Assembly (NCBI RefSeq): GCF_000018405.1
Contig: NC_009943.1
Span: forward strand, 933,001 to 997,000
From: Desulfosudis oleivorans Hxd3
GTDB lineage: Bacteria; Desulfobacterota; Desulfobacteria; Desulfobacterales; Desulfosudaceae
DNA: 64,000 nt
Reading direction: 5' to 3'
Below the pieces are notes generated by a model. The model was given only the letters and a program-made list of their open reading frames with translations, searched no databases and was not told where the DNA came from. This document shows, piece by piece, positions 25,617 through 33,495 of the stretch (positions are counted from its first letter, which is position 1; each line of letters begins with the position of its first letter). Both the position numbers and the translations under genes were made by a program.

Positions 25617-26265
25617 ACAACATGAAGTGTTTGAGATGGAGGTGTTGGACCGGATGGGCCGGGCCGGGGTTCTTGAGCCGCTGGCCTTTGGGGGCGGCAC
25701 CATGCTGCGGCTTTGCCATGAACTGCCCCGGTACTCGGCAGGCCTTGATTTCTGGTTCATCAGGCCGGTGGATGAGAAGGCCTATTCCCGGCAGGTCCAG
25801 GACCTGCTTCAATCGGTATATGAGATCACGGACGCTCAGCTCAAACGGTATTCCCTGGTTGTTGAACTGCGTTCCGGCCGCTATCCCCGGCGATTGAAAA
25901 TTGAAATCCGCCGGGAGGTCCGGCAGTGGGACTGCCAGCAGAAGATCGCCTTTTCCCGTTTTGACACCCGCCAGGTGGTGGTGAGGGCCCATACGCTGGA
26001 ACAGACCATGGAAAACAAGGTGGCTGCCCTGCTGGATCGCGGTGAAATCCGGGATGGTTTTGATATCGAGTTCCTGCTGCGCCGGGGCATCGGCCTGCCC
26101 CTGCTGGATGCGGCCCGGCTGGAAAAGATGCGGGCCCGGGTGGGCGGGTTCAAGGAGAGGGATTTCAAGGTCGGTCTCGGCTCGATCCTGGAAGGTGACA
26201 TGCGCGCCTATTATGCGGCAAACGGGTTTGCCTTTTTGAAAGAAAGGCTGAATGCCATCATTTAA
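25603..26265 (+). CDS. AbiEii-family nucleotidyltransferase toxin, active-site Asp replaced
   Basis: 220 residues, coupled to the antitoxin gene by a 14-base overlap. The first motif LAFGGGTMLRLCHELPRYS is typical. The second reads SAGLDFWF where the family has S-x-D-L-D-F: Gly47 stands in place of the first metal-binding Asp, while Asp49 remains. A single A-to-G change in a GAC codon could cause this. The later conserved segment (HTLEQTMENKVAALLDRGEIRDGFDIEFLL) is intact. The protein may therefore be an attenuated or dead toxin kept with its antitoxin. Family is certain; loss of activity is inferred. Confidence 0.87.
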   Translation: MDTFEQHEVFEMEVLDRMGRAGVLEPLAFGGGTMLRLCHELPRYSAGLDFWFIRPVDEKAYSRQVQDLLQSVYEITDAQLKRYSLVVELRSGRYPRRLKIEIRREVRQWDCQQKIAFSRFDTRQVVVRAHTLEQTMENKVAALLDRGEIRDGFDIEFLLRRGIGLPLLDAARLEKMRARVGGFKERDFKVGLGSILEGDMRAYYAANGFAFLKERLNAII

Positions 26266-26410
26266 AGCCGGTAATGTTCTGATCGATAGGTTATTGCGAA
26301 GCGTCGACAGATTCGGAAAGTCTGCCCTGGGTTTCCGGATGGCGACTGTTCTACTGCCGTCCGATTGCCACCAAACTCGATATTTCACCCTTCCCGCCAC
26401 AACGCAACAC

Positions 26411-26472
26411 AAAAACCTAAAAATCGCTTGACGCAAAAACCTAAAAATGACTATACTGAAAAACCTAAAAAT
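26411..26472 (+). promoter_or_regulatory. Fic-gene promoter with three 14-bp iterated sites
   Basis: AAAAACCTAAAAAT occurs perfectly at 26411, 26435 and 26459, each 24 bp apart. The promoter TTGACG (26428-26433), 18-bp spacer, TATACT (26452-26457) is interleaved: one copy before -35, one in the spacer, one just after -10. This looks like an operator array for a repressor. Confidence 0.75.
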
Positions 26473-26504
26473 AGAATATACGTATACATCCAACAGGGCT
26501 AAAA

Positions 26505-28034
26505 ATGGCGACACCTCAAGATAAGCTTTCAGCATCTCTGGTTGTTCTGAAAACGCTTCAGGACAAAGGCATTGTTGCAATTCATACAAAAAACATGACG
26601 CGTACGCACCGGGAGCGTCTTGCTAAAAACGGGTTTATCAAAGAAGTAATGAAGGGATGGTATGTCCCATCCCGCCCTGAAGAGCCAGCCGGAGAGAGTA
26701 CGGCCTGGTATGCCTCATTCTGGGGATTCTGTGCCGATTATCTTTATTCAAGATTTGGCGATCAGTGGTGCCTGTCCCCTGAACAATCATTGCGCATTCA
26801 TAGCGGAAACTGGAATGTCCCCGAACAGTTGGTTGTCCGCACGCCCAAAGGGGGCAATAAGCCGACATGGCTTCTACACAACACATCCATAATGGACGTT
26901 CGCCTGAAATTACCGAACAAAAATAATATAGAAACCAAAGAAAACTTACAAATTATGACCCTGTCCGCCGCATTGATTTCATGTGCTCCAGGCTATTATT
27001 TGAATAATGCTGTAGAAGCCCGGGCGGTGCTTTATATGGTCGCTGACGCTTCGGAGATTTTGCCCAAACTTCTTGAAGGCGGACATAGCACAATAGCCGG
27101 AAGGCTCGCAGGCGCTTTCCGTAATATCCGGGAAAATACTATTGCTGATAATATCATTGAAGCAATGAAAGCTGCCGGATACAGCATTACAGAAGATGAT
27201 CCGTTCGAAGAAAGACCTGCCATTATTTTGCGTGGCCGGGAGGTTTCTCCGTATGTTAACCGGATACGGATGGACTGGGCAGATATGCGCGGGACTGTCC
27301 TTGAGAACTTTCCCCAACCGCCTGCAAGACTCAAGGACACTGGTGCATATCTTAAGCATGTCGATGACATATATCTGACCGATGCCTATCATTCGCTTTC
27401 GATAGAAGGATATCGTGTGAGCGAAGCGCTTATTGAGCGTGTCCGCTCGGGGGATTGGGACCCGGAAACAAACCGCAAAGATAGAGAATACGCGGATGCC
27501 CTGGCTGCTCGTGGTTACTGGCAAGCTTTTCAAGCGGTAAAAAAAAGCCTGGCAAAAGTTCTGCATGCAAACACGCCGGGTACAGTGGCGAGTAAGGATC
27601 ATGCCATATGGTACAGAGAATTATTTGCCCCGAGTGTAACCGCTGGCCTTATCGCCGCATCAGACCTTGCCGGTTACCGAAGTCAGCCTGTCTATATCCG
27701 GAAATCAATGCATGTACCGCCCCGCTACGAAGCCGTGCGCGACCTTATGCCGGCATTCTTCACCCTTTTAGAAGGTGAAAAGGAACCGGCTGTAAGGGCG
27801 GTTTTAGGCCATTTTTTCTTTGTATATATCCATCCCTATTGTGATGGGAATGGCCGCATGGGAAGATTTCTGATGAATGTTATGTTGGCCAGTGGTAGCT
27901 ATCCATGGACAGTTATTCCGATTGAAACCCGCAATCACTACATGGCCGCCCTGGAAGAGGCGAGTGTAAAAAAGAATATTGAGCCGTTTTCCGGATTTTT
28001 AGCCAAACTCGTTGAAAAAGAAATTCAGCGGTGA
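26505..28034 (+). CDS. Fic-family protein with N-terminal winged-helix-like domain
   Basis: 509 residues. The C-terminal Fic domain has the active motif HPYCDGNGRMGR near residue 442, so AMP or other nucleotide transfer to a target hydroxyl is expected. An inhibitory-helix motif of the (S/T)xxxE(G/N) type, SLSIEG, lies before it near residue 298. The N-terminal 200 residues resemble an AbiEi-type winged helix (IVAIHTKNMTRTHRERL, IKEVMKGWYVPSRP). A toxin-like enzyme thus carries its own DNA-binding module. The three 14-bp sites over the promoter are natural targets. No separate antitoxin gene is adjacent. Confidence 0.87.
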   Translation: MATPQDKLSASLVVLKTLQDKGIVAIHTKNMTRTHRERLAKNGFIKEVMKGWYVPSRPEEPAGESTAWYASFWGFCADYLYSRFGDQWCLSPEQSLRIHSGNWNVPEQLVVRTPKGGNKPTWLLHNTSIMDVRLKLPNKNNIETKENLQIMTLSAALISCAPGYYLNNAVEARAVLYMVADASEILPKLLEGGHSTIAGRLAGAFRNIRENTIADNIIEAMKAAGYSITEDDPFEERPAIILRGREVSPYVNRIRMDWADMRGTVLENFPQPPARLKDTGAYLKHVDDIYLTDAYHSLSIEGYRVSEALIERVRSGDWDPETNRKDREYADALAARGYWQAFQAVKKSLAKVLHANTPGTVASKDHAIWYRELFAPSVTAGLIAASDLAGYRSQPVYIRKSMHVPPRYEAVRDLMPAFFTLLEGEKEPAVRAVLGHFFFVYIHPYCDGNGRMGRFLMNVMLASGSYPWTVIPIETRNHYMAALEEASVKKNIEPFSGFLAKLVEKEIQR

Positions 28035-28072
28035 TTGTTTAGCACTTAACCCGATATTTCACCCCCACCCAG

Positions 28073-28093
28073 CCTCCCCCGTCAAGGGGGAGG
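28073..28093 (+). terminator. Hairpin downstream of the Fic gene
   Basis: CCTCCCCC and GGGGGAGG pair around GTCAA, 39 bases after the stop codon. No T-run follows, so it may be a palindromic repeat rather than a classical terminator. Confidence 0.45.
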
Positions 28094-28199
28094 AGATACA
28101 GAGGAAGGCCAAAATGGGGACAGGGCAGGCGTTTGGCATGTCCGGCTGTCCGTGCAATTAAAGTACAGGTCAAGGTTCCGGGCGGGGCTGTTCTGGTGG

Positions 28200-29438
28200 T
28201 CATAAACAGCCCGCCGGAATCTGAATAATCCGGTCTGACAGATATTCAACCTTGTCGGAATTGTTTACCAGGATGCCGACCGGCGCCCCGGTATCTTCAA
28301 GAAAAATTTTTAAAGCCGTCAGCATGCGCGGTGTAACTTTGTGGCCAAGTTTGATCTCTACAGGAATAATGCCAAACGGCGCTTCAACAATCAGGTCGAT
28401 TTCCGATTTATCCTTTGTACGGTAAAAATAAAAATCCATTCCCGTGCTTAACGTGCATTGAAATCCCCGGATGATCTCCTCTATGACAAACGCCTCAAAA
28501 GAAGGGCCTGCTTCGGGATGGACAAGCATGCTGTCCATATCATTCACTTTAAGGAGGTGGTGAAGTATCCCCTGGTCCCTGAAAAACCCCCTGGGCATTT
28601 TTTGCACTGTTTTGAGCTTATTTTTTTCATAGCTCCTGAGATTCCGCCAGATAAAGGTATTATGAAGAATTTCCAGGTATTCTTTTGCTGTAACGGAACT
28701 GACGTCAAGCGCGGCCGCGATTTTTGACTGGTTGACAATATGCCCCGAATGAAATGCAAGCGTCCGGATAAATAGCTGGAAATTATGGGCATTAATTCTT
28801 GGGAAAAGACGCCGGATATCCCTTCTCATATAATCAGAAAAGTATTCATCCATCCATAGCCCATGAAACTCAGGCGTGGTCCGCCCTTTTATCCTGGGCT
28901 CCGGATATCCGCCCAGAAACCAGTGCTCGAATATCCGGGCCGGTGTCATTGCCGGCCTGAGCGCTGACAGCCTGGTTAAATCCGGTTTTGAAACCGATAA
29001 GATCTCATATACAGGTGACAGTGGCCGGTCATAAAACTCTGCCGCCTTGAACGGCCATAATTCAACTGTTGCGATTCTGCCGGCAAGGCTTTCTGAAAGG
29101 CCGGCGACGATACCCGGAGAGCTGGAACCGGTCAATAAAAAACGGCCCTCAGCCTTTCTGTCCCTGTCAATAACACCCCGTAATACTTTAAACAATTCCG
29201 GGAACTGCTGGGCTTCATCTATAATTGTCCGGTCCTGCTGTCTGCTGAAAAACCCCAGCGGATCAGAGGTGATAAGCTGATAGTCGTCCGGGCGTTCAAG
29301 GTCGTAGTATTTCCAGTCCGGTCTGATGGCCTGGACCAGCGTGGATTTGCCACATTGCCTGGGACCGATAATGGCAACGGCGGGAAACAGGTTTAATAAT
29401 TGATTGATTTTATCTGCCAGAAAGCGTTTTTTATCCAT
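28200..29438 (-). CDS. DUF4143-type AAA ATP-binding protein
   Basis: 412 residues. N-terminal ATPase: Walker A AIIGPRQCGKSTLV near residue 25, Walker B-like RTIIDEAQQFPEL, and arginine-bearing LTGSSSPGI. The C-terminal DUF4143 part contains SKIAAALDVSSVTAKEYLEIL (helix-turn-helix-like) and EIDLIVEAPFGIIPVEIKLG (nuclease-like E-x-K). Proteins of this family are common in islands and archaea; their role is unsettled and a link to DNA processing is suspected. It is flanked by AAAATGGGGACAG repeats at 28111 and 29512, so the unit may be mobile. Confidence 0.87.
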   Translation of the reverse strand: MDKKRFLADKINQLLNLFPAVAIIGPRQCGKSTLVQAIRPDWKYYDLERPDDYQLITSDPLGFFSRQQDRTIIDEAQQFPELFKVLRGVIDRDRKAEGRFLLTGSSSPGIVAGLSESLAGRIATVELWPFKAAEFYDRPLSPVYEILSVSKPDLTRLSALRPAMTPARIFEHWFLGGYPEPRIKGRTTPEFHGLWMDEYFSDYMRRDIRRLFPRINAHNFQLFIRTLAFHSGHIVNQSKIAAALDVSSVTAKEYLEILHNTFIWRNLRSYEKNKLKTVQKMPRGFFRDQGILHHLLKVNDMDSMLVHPEAGPSFEAFVIEEIIRGFQCTLSTGMDFYFYRTKDKSEIDLIVEAPFGIIPVEIKLGHKVTPRMLTALKIFLEDTGAPVGILVNNSDKVEYLSDRIIQIPAGCL

Positions 29439-29510
29439 GATTTTTAAATACTGCCTTTAAAAATTATGGATGTCAAGGCAAATAATATTGATAAGGGATA
29501 AGGATGCCTT

Positions 29511-29596
29511 CAAAATGGGGACAGTATATTAATTTCTGAGCGGTTGGGGTAAATTCGTTTTGCTGCGGGTGAAATTAAAATACAGTCCCCATTTTG
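29511..29596. repeat. Inverted repeat with AAAATGGGGACAG arms
   Basis: Two 26-bp arms (29511-29536 and 29571-29596) are complementary with two mismatches. One arm's core recurs in direct orientation at 28111-28123, on the other side of the DUF4143 gene. Likely a small non-coding mobile element. Confidence 0.7.
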
Positions 29597-29609
29597 CTCC
29601 GTGTATGTT

Positions 29610-29765
29610 CAAGATTGCTTCGCCTGCGGCTCGCAATGACGGGCAGGCGTTCAAGATTGCTTCGCTGCGCTCGCAATGACGTTTTGGTTGGTCAAGATTG
29701 CTTCGCCTGCGCTCGCAATGACGCTTTATTTGGACAAGATTGCTTCGCCTGCGCTCGCAATGACG
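29610..29765. repeat. Four tandem GCAATGAC-family palindromic repeats
   Basis: Four copies of CAAGATTGCTTCGC(C)TGCG(C) then TCGCAATGAC start at 29610, 29652, 29693 and 29735. Spacers differ, though GGGCAGGCGTT follows copies 1 and 4. Each unit can form a hairpin through ATTGC/GCAAT. Confidence 0.85.
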
Positions 29766-29835
29766 GGCAGGCGTTTGGGCTTTTCCCTTGTGCTTCATCG
29801 TACGCTTGAACAAAAATCGTTCCGGGGGTAAAAGT

Positions 29836-29882
29836 AGGGGCAAGAATAAGAGTAAGAGCACGAGTACGAGTACGAGCACGAT
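29836..29882. repeat. Hexanucleotide tandem array (GAGTAA/GAGCAC/GAGTAC)
   Basis: Imperfect 6-bp tandem units lie about 35 bp upstream of the 3-hydroxyacyl-CoA dehydrogenase start. Confidence 0.7.
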
Positions 29883-29917
29883 ATTGTATTGGAACCTTGT
29901 GATGGAGGAATCAGTGG

Positions 29918-30787
29918 ATGAAAGCAGAAGAGATTAAAAGAGTGCTTATCGCCGGGGCCGGCACCATGGGCCGGAGCATCGGTCTGTCCTGCGCCGTGCG
30001 TGGATGTGAAGTGATTTTGTATGATGTAAAAGAGGATGCCCTTGAGGCGGCCCGCAGGGCAATGGCGGTGAAAATCGACAAGATGGTCCCTGCCGGGGCT
30101 TTGACGCCGGAGGCTGCTGAATCCATCAAGGCCAATATTACCACCACCACCGACCTGGCGGCAGCGGGTGCCGACGCGGACCTGGTTTCCGAATCGGTTC
30201 CCGAAGACCCGGATATCAAGGGCGAATTTTTTGAAAAGCTTCATGGTGTGTGCCCGGAGCGCACGATCTTTACCACCAACACCTCCTCTTTGGTGCCTTC
30301 CATGTTCGCTGCCCGGACCGGACGGCCCGACCGGTTTCTGGCCTTTCATTTTCATCCGGGGTTCAAGCTGGTGGATGTGATGGGCCATGCCGGCACCTCG
30401 GCCGAAACAGTGGAGACGGTGCGGCGCTTTGCCGAACGGATCGGCCATTCGCCCATCGTGCTCAAGCAGGAGAAGGCCGGCTACCTGTTCAATTCACTGC
30501 TCAACCCCTGGCTGCTGGCCGGACTGAACCTGGTATCCCGCGAGATTGCCGCGCCGGAGGATGTGGACCGGGCCTGGACCGAGATCACGGCCATGCCCCT
30601 GGGGCCGTTTGCCCTGATGGATTTTATCGGCCTGGAAACCGTGTGGCGCATCACCGATTTCTGGGCGCGTAAGCGCGGCGACGCCAATGCCCAGAAAAGC
30701 GCCGATCTTTTAAAGCAGTACGTGGATCGCGGCCACCTGGGCATGAAGACCGGCAAGGGGTTTTTCAATTACAGCGACGGGCAATAG
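29918..30787 (+). CDS. 3-hydroxyacyl-CoA dehydrogenase, NAD-binding
   Basis: 289 residues. The Rossmann motif AGAGTMGRSIG is near the N-terminus, and acidic D35 in LYDVKED favours NAD. The catalytic His is in LAFHFHPGFKLVDV, and the C-terminal helical domain is typical (GLETVWRITDFWA). It oxidises 3-hydroxyacyl-CoA in beta-oxidation-like or butyryl/crotonyl routes. Ribosome site GGAGG precedes the ATG. The gene stands alone, flanked by hexamer arrays on both sides. It could also act on branched or aromatic hydroxyacyl-CoAs. Confidence 0.9.
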   Translation: MKAEEIKRVLIAGAGTMGRSIGLSCAVRGCEVILYDVKEDALEAARRAMAVKIDKMVPAGALTPEAAESIKANITTTTDLAAAGADADLVSESVPEDPDIKGEFFEKLHGVCPERTIFTTNTSSLVPSMFAARTGRPDRFLAFHFHPGFKLVDVMGHAGTSAETVETVRRFAERIGHSPIVLKQEKAGYLFNSLLNPWLLAGLNLVSREIAAPEDVDRAWTEITAMPLGPFALMDFIGLETVWRITDFWARKRGDANAQKSADLLKQYVDRGHLGMKTGKGFFNYSDGQ

Positions 30788-30800
30788 GTGGGTTTCAGCT

Positions 30801-30915
30801 AAATCGGTATCGGTATCGGTATCGGTATCGGGGTCGATCACGAGCACGAGCACGATTACGATTACGAGCACGAGCACGGGCAGGATTAAGAGTAAGAGTA
30901 AGAGTAAGATTAAGA
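30801..30915. repeat. Long composite hexanucleotide array
   Basis: About 19 six-base units run ATCGGT, then CGAGCA, CGATTA, and finally GAGTAA types. The last unit overlaps the stop codon of the minus-strand decarboxylase gene. It is the longest of the five arrays. Confidence 0.8.
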
Positions 30916-32580
30916 GGGGTAGACGGGGGGAGGGGAGGGAAAGTAGCGGCGGAAGATGGATTCCTGTTCATCCAGGATGTCGTTGAGCACCGCCATGGTG
31001 GTCAGGGGGTTCATGATCACGCACCGCAGTACCACGATGCCCTTTTCATAGTGCCGTCGCATCAGGGTGGTGCGCGATACAAAGCTTTTGCCTGCTTCCC
31101 GCTGTATCCGCTGAACGGTCTTGTTGATGTGGTTCAGGGCATGAACGGCTTCGATGCGCTCTTCATCGGTGCCGGTTTGCATTATCTCTTTGAGCCCTGC
31201 CGGGCAGACCCGGTAGGTGAGAATATTGAGCTGGGGCCAGGTCACCACTTCAAACAGGTCCCGGCGTTCGATCTCCTCGGCCAGCTTTCGGGCCGTGTCA
31301 ATGCCGTGTTCGATGAGCAGGGCGTATCCTTTTTTCCCCATGATTTTCAGGGCGCTGTCCAATACCAGGGAGTTTGCCTCCCTTGAGCCGGACAGGGACC
31401 GGATGCCCAGGTCCACCGACCCGTGCCGGTTGACGTAGTTGGCGTGATAGGCCACGGCATCCATGATGTGCGGATTCTTGAAATAGACCATGCCGCAGCT
31501 CATGGGCATGTAGAACTGCTTGTGGCCGTCGATGGTTACCGAGTCGGCCAGCTCGATGCCGTCGAGCAGGTGGCGGTGTGTGTCGGACAGGATCGTGGGT
31601 CCACCCCAGGCGGCATCCACATGGAAAAAAAGCTTTTCCCGGGCGCAGAGCTCGCCGATTTTTCTTAGCGGGTCCACGGCCCCGGTCTCGGTGGCGCCGG
31701 CAATGCCCACCACCGCGACGATGGCGGTATCCCCCTGTTTTCTGATATCGGCGATGGTCTGTTCAAGGCACCCGATGTCTAAGCGATGTTCCTTGTCCAC
31801 GTCGATGGCCACAATGTTTTTGTTGCCGATACCCAGGATGCCGCCGGCCTTTCTCAGGGAGTAGTGGCCCCGGCGGGAGACAAGGATCACGGCTCTTTTT
31901 ACGCCGTATTCGGCAAAAGCGGCGGCACTGCCGTCGGCCTCGATGCCGGCAAAATCGTTGCGCGGGGCAAAGAAGGTGTTCCTCGCCACCCACAGGGCCG
32001 TGATATTGGCCGTGGTGCCGCCCTCCACAAAGCTGCCCAGGGTGGTTTCCGGGTTCTGCACATGATCGCAGTAGAACTGTTCGGGAAACCGGTAGATCAG
32101 CCGGTGGATTTTGGCCAGCACCTGTTTCTCAAGAAGAGAGAAAATTTTGGAGGTTTCCAGCTTGACCAGGTTTTGGTTGAGGGCCGCGGCAATGGTTTTC
32201 AGGTGAACCATGAAAAAGGGAAGGGCCGAGGTCATGTGGCCCACAAAGTAGGGGGAGGCCACGTTGACGCCGTAGGGGGATATCTCCCGGATCAGTTCCT
32301 GAATGACTTCGGCCAGCCGTTTTTCCGGGTTTTCCGCGATGGCGGTGCTTTTGAACTGCCGGGCCAGGGCCTTGAGGCTGACGTCTTCGGTGATGCCCAC
32401 GTGCTGTGCCAGAAACTCGTGCAGGCCGAAGAGGATCTGCTCCATGTACTTGATCAGGGTGGTGCGGCAGGCCTCGTCTTCGGGCCGGATGAAAACCCGC
32501 ATCAGGGCGTTCCAGTCCGCGATCAGCGGCCTGGAGCCGGCCTGTGTGGTTGCGGTATTGCGGTTTGCGGTATTGCGCAT
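30910..32580 (-). CDS. PLP-dependent decarboxylase (PanP/glutamate-decarboxylase-like)
   Basis: About 556 residues from the ATG at 32580 (MRNTANRN). A longer start at 32655 lies inside a repetitive palindrome and is less likely. It is a group II PLP decarboxylase. GSFVEGGTTANITALWVARN anchors the cofactor phosphate, HVDAAWGGPT holds the PLP-pairing Asp, and DGHKQFYMPMSCG holds the Schiff-base Lys. Overall it resembles the PanP-type aspartate 1-decarboxylases that supply beta-alanine for coenzyme A, but glutamate or aromatic amino acids cannot be excluded by eye. No pan gene is adjacent. Confidence 0.82.
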   Translation of the reverse strand: MRNTANRNTATTQAGSRPLIADWNALMRVFIRPEDEACRTTLIKYMEQILFGLHEFLAQHVGITEDVSLKALARQFKSTAIAENPEKRLAEVIQELIREISPYGVNVASPYFVGHMTSALPFFMVHLKTIAAALNQNLVKLETSKIFSLLEKQVLAKIHRLIYRFPEQFYCDHVQNPETTLGSFVEGGTTANITALWVARNTFFAPRNDFAGIEADGSAAAFAEYGVKRAVILVSRRGHYSLRKAGGILGIGNKNIVAIDVDKEHRLDIGCLEQTIADIRKQGDTAIVAVVGIAGATETGAVDPLRKIGELCAREKLFFHVDAAWGGPTILSDTHRHLLDGIELADSVTIDGHKQFYMPMSCGMVYFKNPHIMDAVAYHANYVNRHGSVDLGIRSLSGSREANSLVLDSALKIMGKKGYALLIEHGIDTARKLAEEIERRDLFEVVTWPQLNILTYRVCPAGLKEIMQTGTDEERIEAVHALNHINKTVQRIQREAGKSFVSRTTLMRRHYEKGIVVLRCVIMNPLTTMAVLNDILDEQESIFRRYFPSPPPVYPS

Positions 32581-32641
32581 GGGTTTACCGTTCCGACCTA
32601 TTTTATCCCGTCTGTCCGTCCGCCGGGGCATTTGGTGCCAA

Positions 32642-32667
32642 CCCGGATATTTCATGAAATATTCGGG
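32642..32667. repeat. 26-bp palindrome (CCCGAATATTTC family)
   Basis: CCCGGATATTTCA/TGAAATATTCGGG is a near-perfect palindrome. Its half-sites form the two ends of the 272-bp element at 35825-36096, and a related site lies at 40201-40221. The remaining gap up to 32812 shows nothing else. Confidence 0.75.
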
Positions 32668-32812
32668 CCAAAACGCGGGCGATTATAGCACCATGTTCCT
32701 GATGAAGCCAAAGAAAAGTTTGAAAATCTGGCCGCTTCTCAGGCAGCCCGGCCCAATTCCGGTGCAACCGGCTCTAAACGGGCGCTGCTTTTGGCAAAAA
32801 CCGGTTAAAACA

Positions 32813-32841
32813 TTGACACATCCGGCCGGTCTTGTTATAGA
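32813..32841 (+). promoter_or_regulatory. Sigma-70 promoter for the ACT/livK transcript
   Basis: TTGACA (32813-32818), 17-bp spacer, TATAGA (32836-32841): ten of twelve or better to consensus with ideal spacing. It lies about 145 bp before the ACT-domain gene start. Confidence 0.72.
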
Positions 32842-32985
32842 TAAGGGCCGCTTTACGCAGCCGGCGGAGGTCTTTTGCGGGCCGCGTGTTTTTACATGGG
32901 GGTGCCGCCGGCGCGCCCGGTTCTGGCCGGGCAGGGAACCGGGGAACAACCGGCGGCTTCCGGACAACAATTAAGGACAAAAAAA

Positions 32986-33429
32986 GTGAGCACCAGCAAG
33001 CGCATTACCCAACTTTCCGTTTTTCTGGAAAACCGTTCCGGCCGGATCAGCAGCATCGCGTCGGTCCTGGGAGAAGCCGGGGTGGACATTCGGGCCATGT
33101 CCCTGGCCGACAACTCCGATTTCGGCATTCTTCGCCTGATTGTGGCGGACAATGACGGGGCCATCGCCGCGCTCAAGGCCCGGGGGTTTATTGTCAAGCG
33201 CAACGAGGTGGTGGCCGTCGAAATTCCCGATGAAGCGGGATCTTTGGCAAAAACCCTGGACGCCATCGAGGGCCAGGGGCTGAACATTGAGTACCTGTAT
33301 GCCATTATCCGGAAACCGGGTGAATACGCGGTTCTGGTTTTCCGTTTTGATGATGTGGACAACGCTATTGCCTGCCTGGATGCCGCGAATATCCGGATGC
33401 TGTCCGACGCCGACATTGCCGGCGGATGA
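32986..33429 (+). CDS. Tandem ACT-domain protein
   Basis: 147 residues from the GTG at 32986, preceded by AAGGA; the open frame extends further upstream without a ribosome site. Two ACT domains are visible: ITQLSVFLENRSGRISSIASV with VDIRAMSLAD, and VAVEIPDEAGSLAKTLDAI with LNIEYLYAIIR. ACT pairs bind amino acids. In related bacteria such a small protein commonly accompanies a phenylacetate-CoA ligase and Liv transporter genes, as here. It is probably an amino-acid sensor for this cluster; direct enzymatic activity is not expected. Confidence 0.9.
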   Translation: MSTSKRITQLSVFLENRSGRISSIASVLGEAGVDIRAMSLADNSDFGILRLIVADNDGAIAALKARGFIVKRNEVVAVEIPDEAGSLAKTLDAIEGQGLNIEYLYAIIRKPGEYAVLVFRFDDVDNAIACLDAANIRMLSDADIAGG

Positions 33430-33495
33430 TGCGGCTTGAAAGGCCGGGTGCAGGCGCGGGGTGGATGATATCAACAACGCAAGAGGAGGAAAAAC

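Noticed and set aside
29600-30915. CRISPR array
   Set aside because: The repeats are short hairpins with irregular spacers or 6-bp tandem units; no direct repeats of 24-40 bp with unique spacers and no cas genes.
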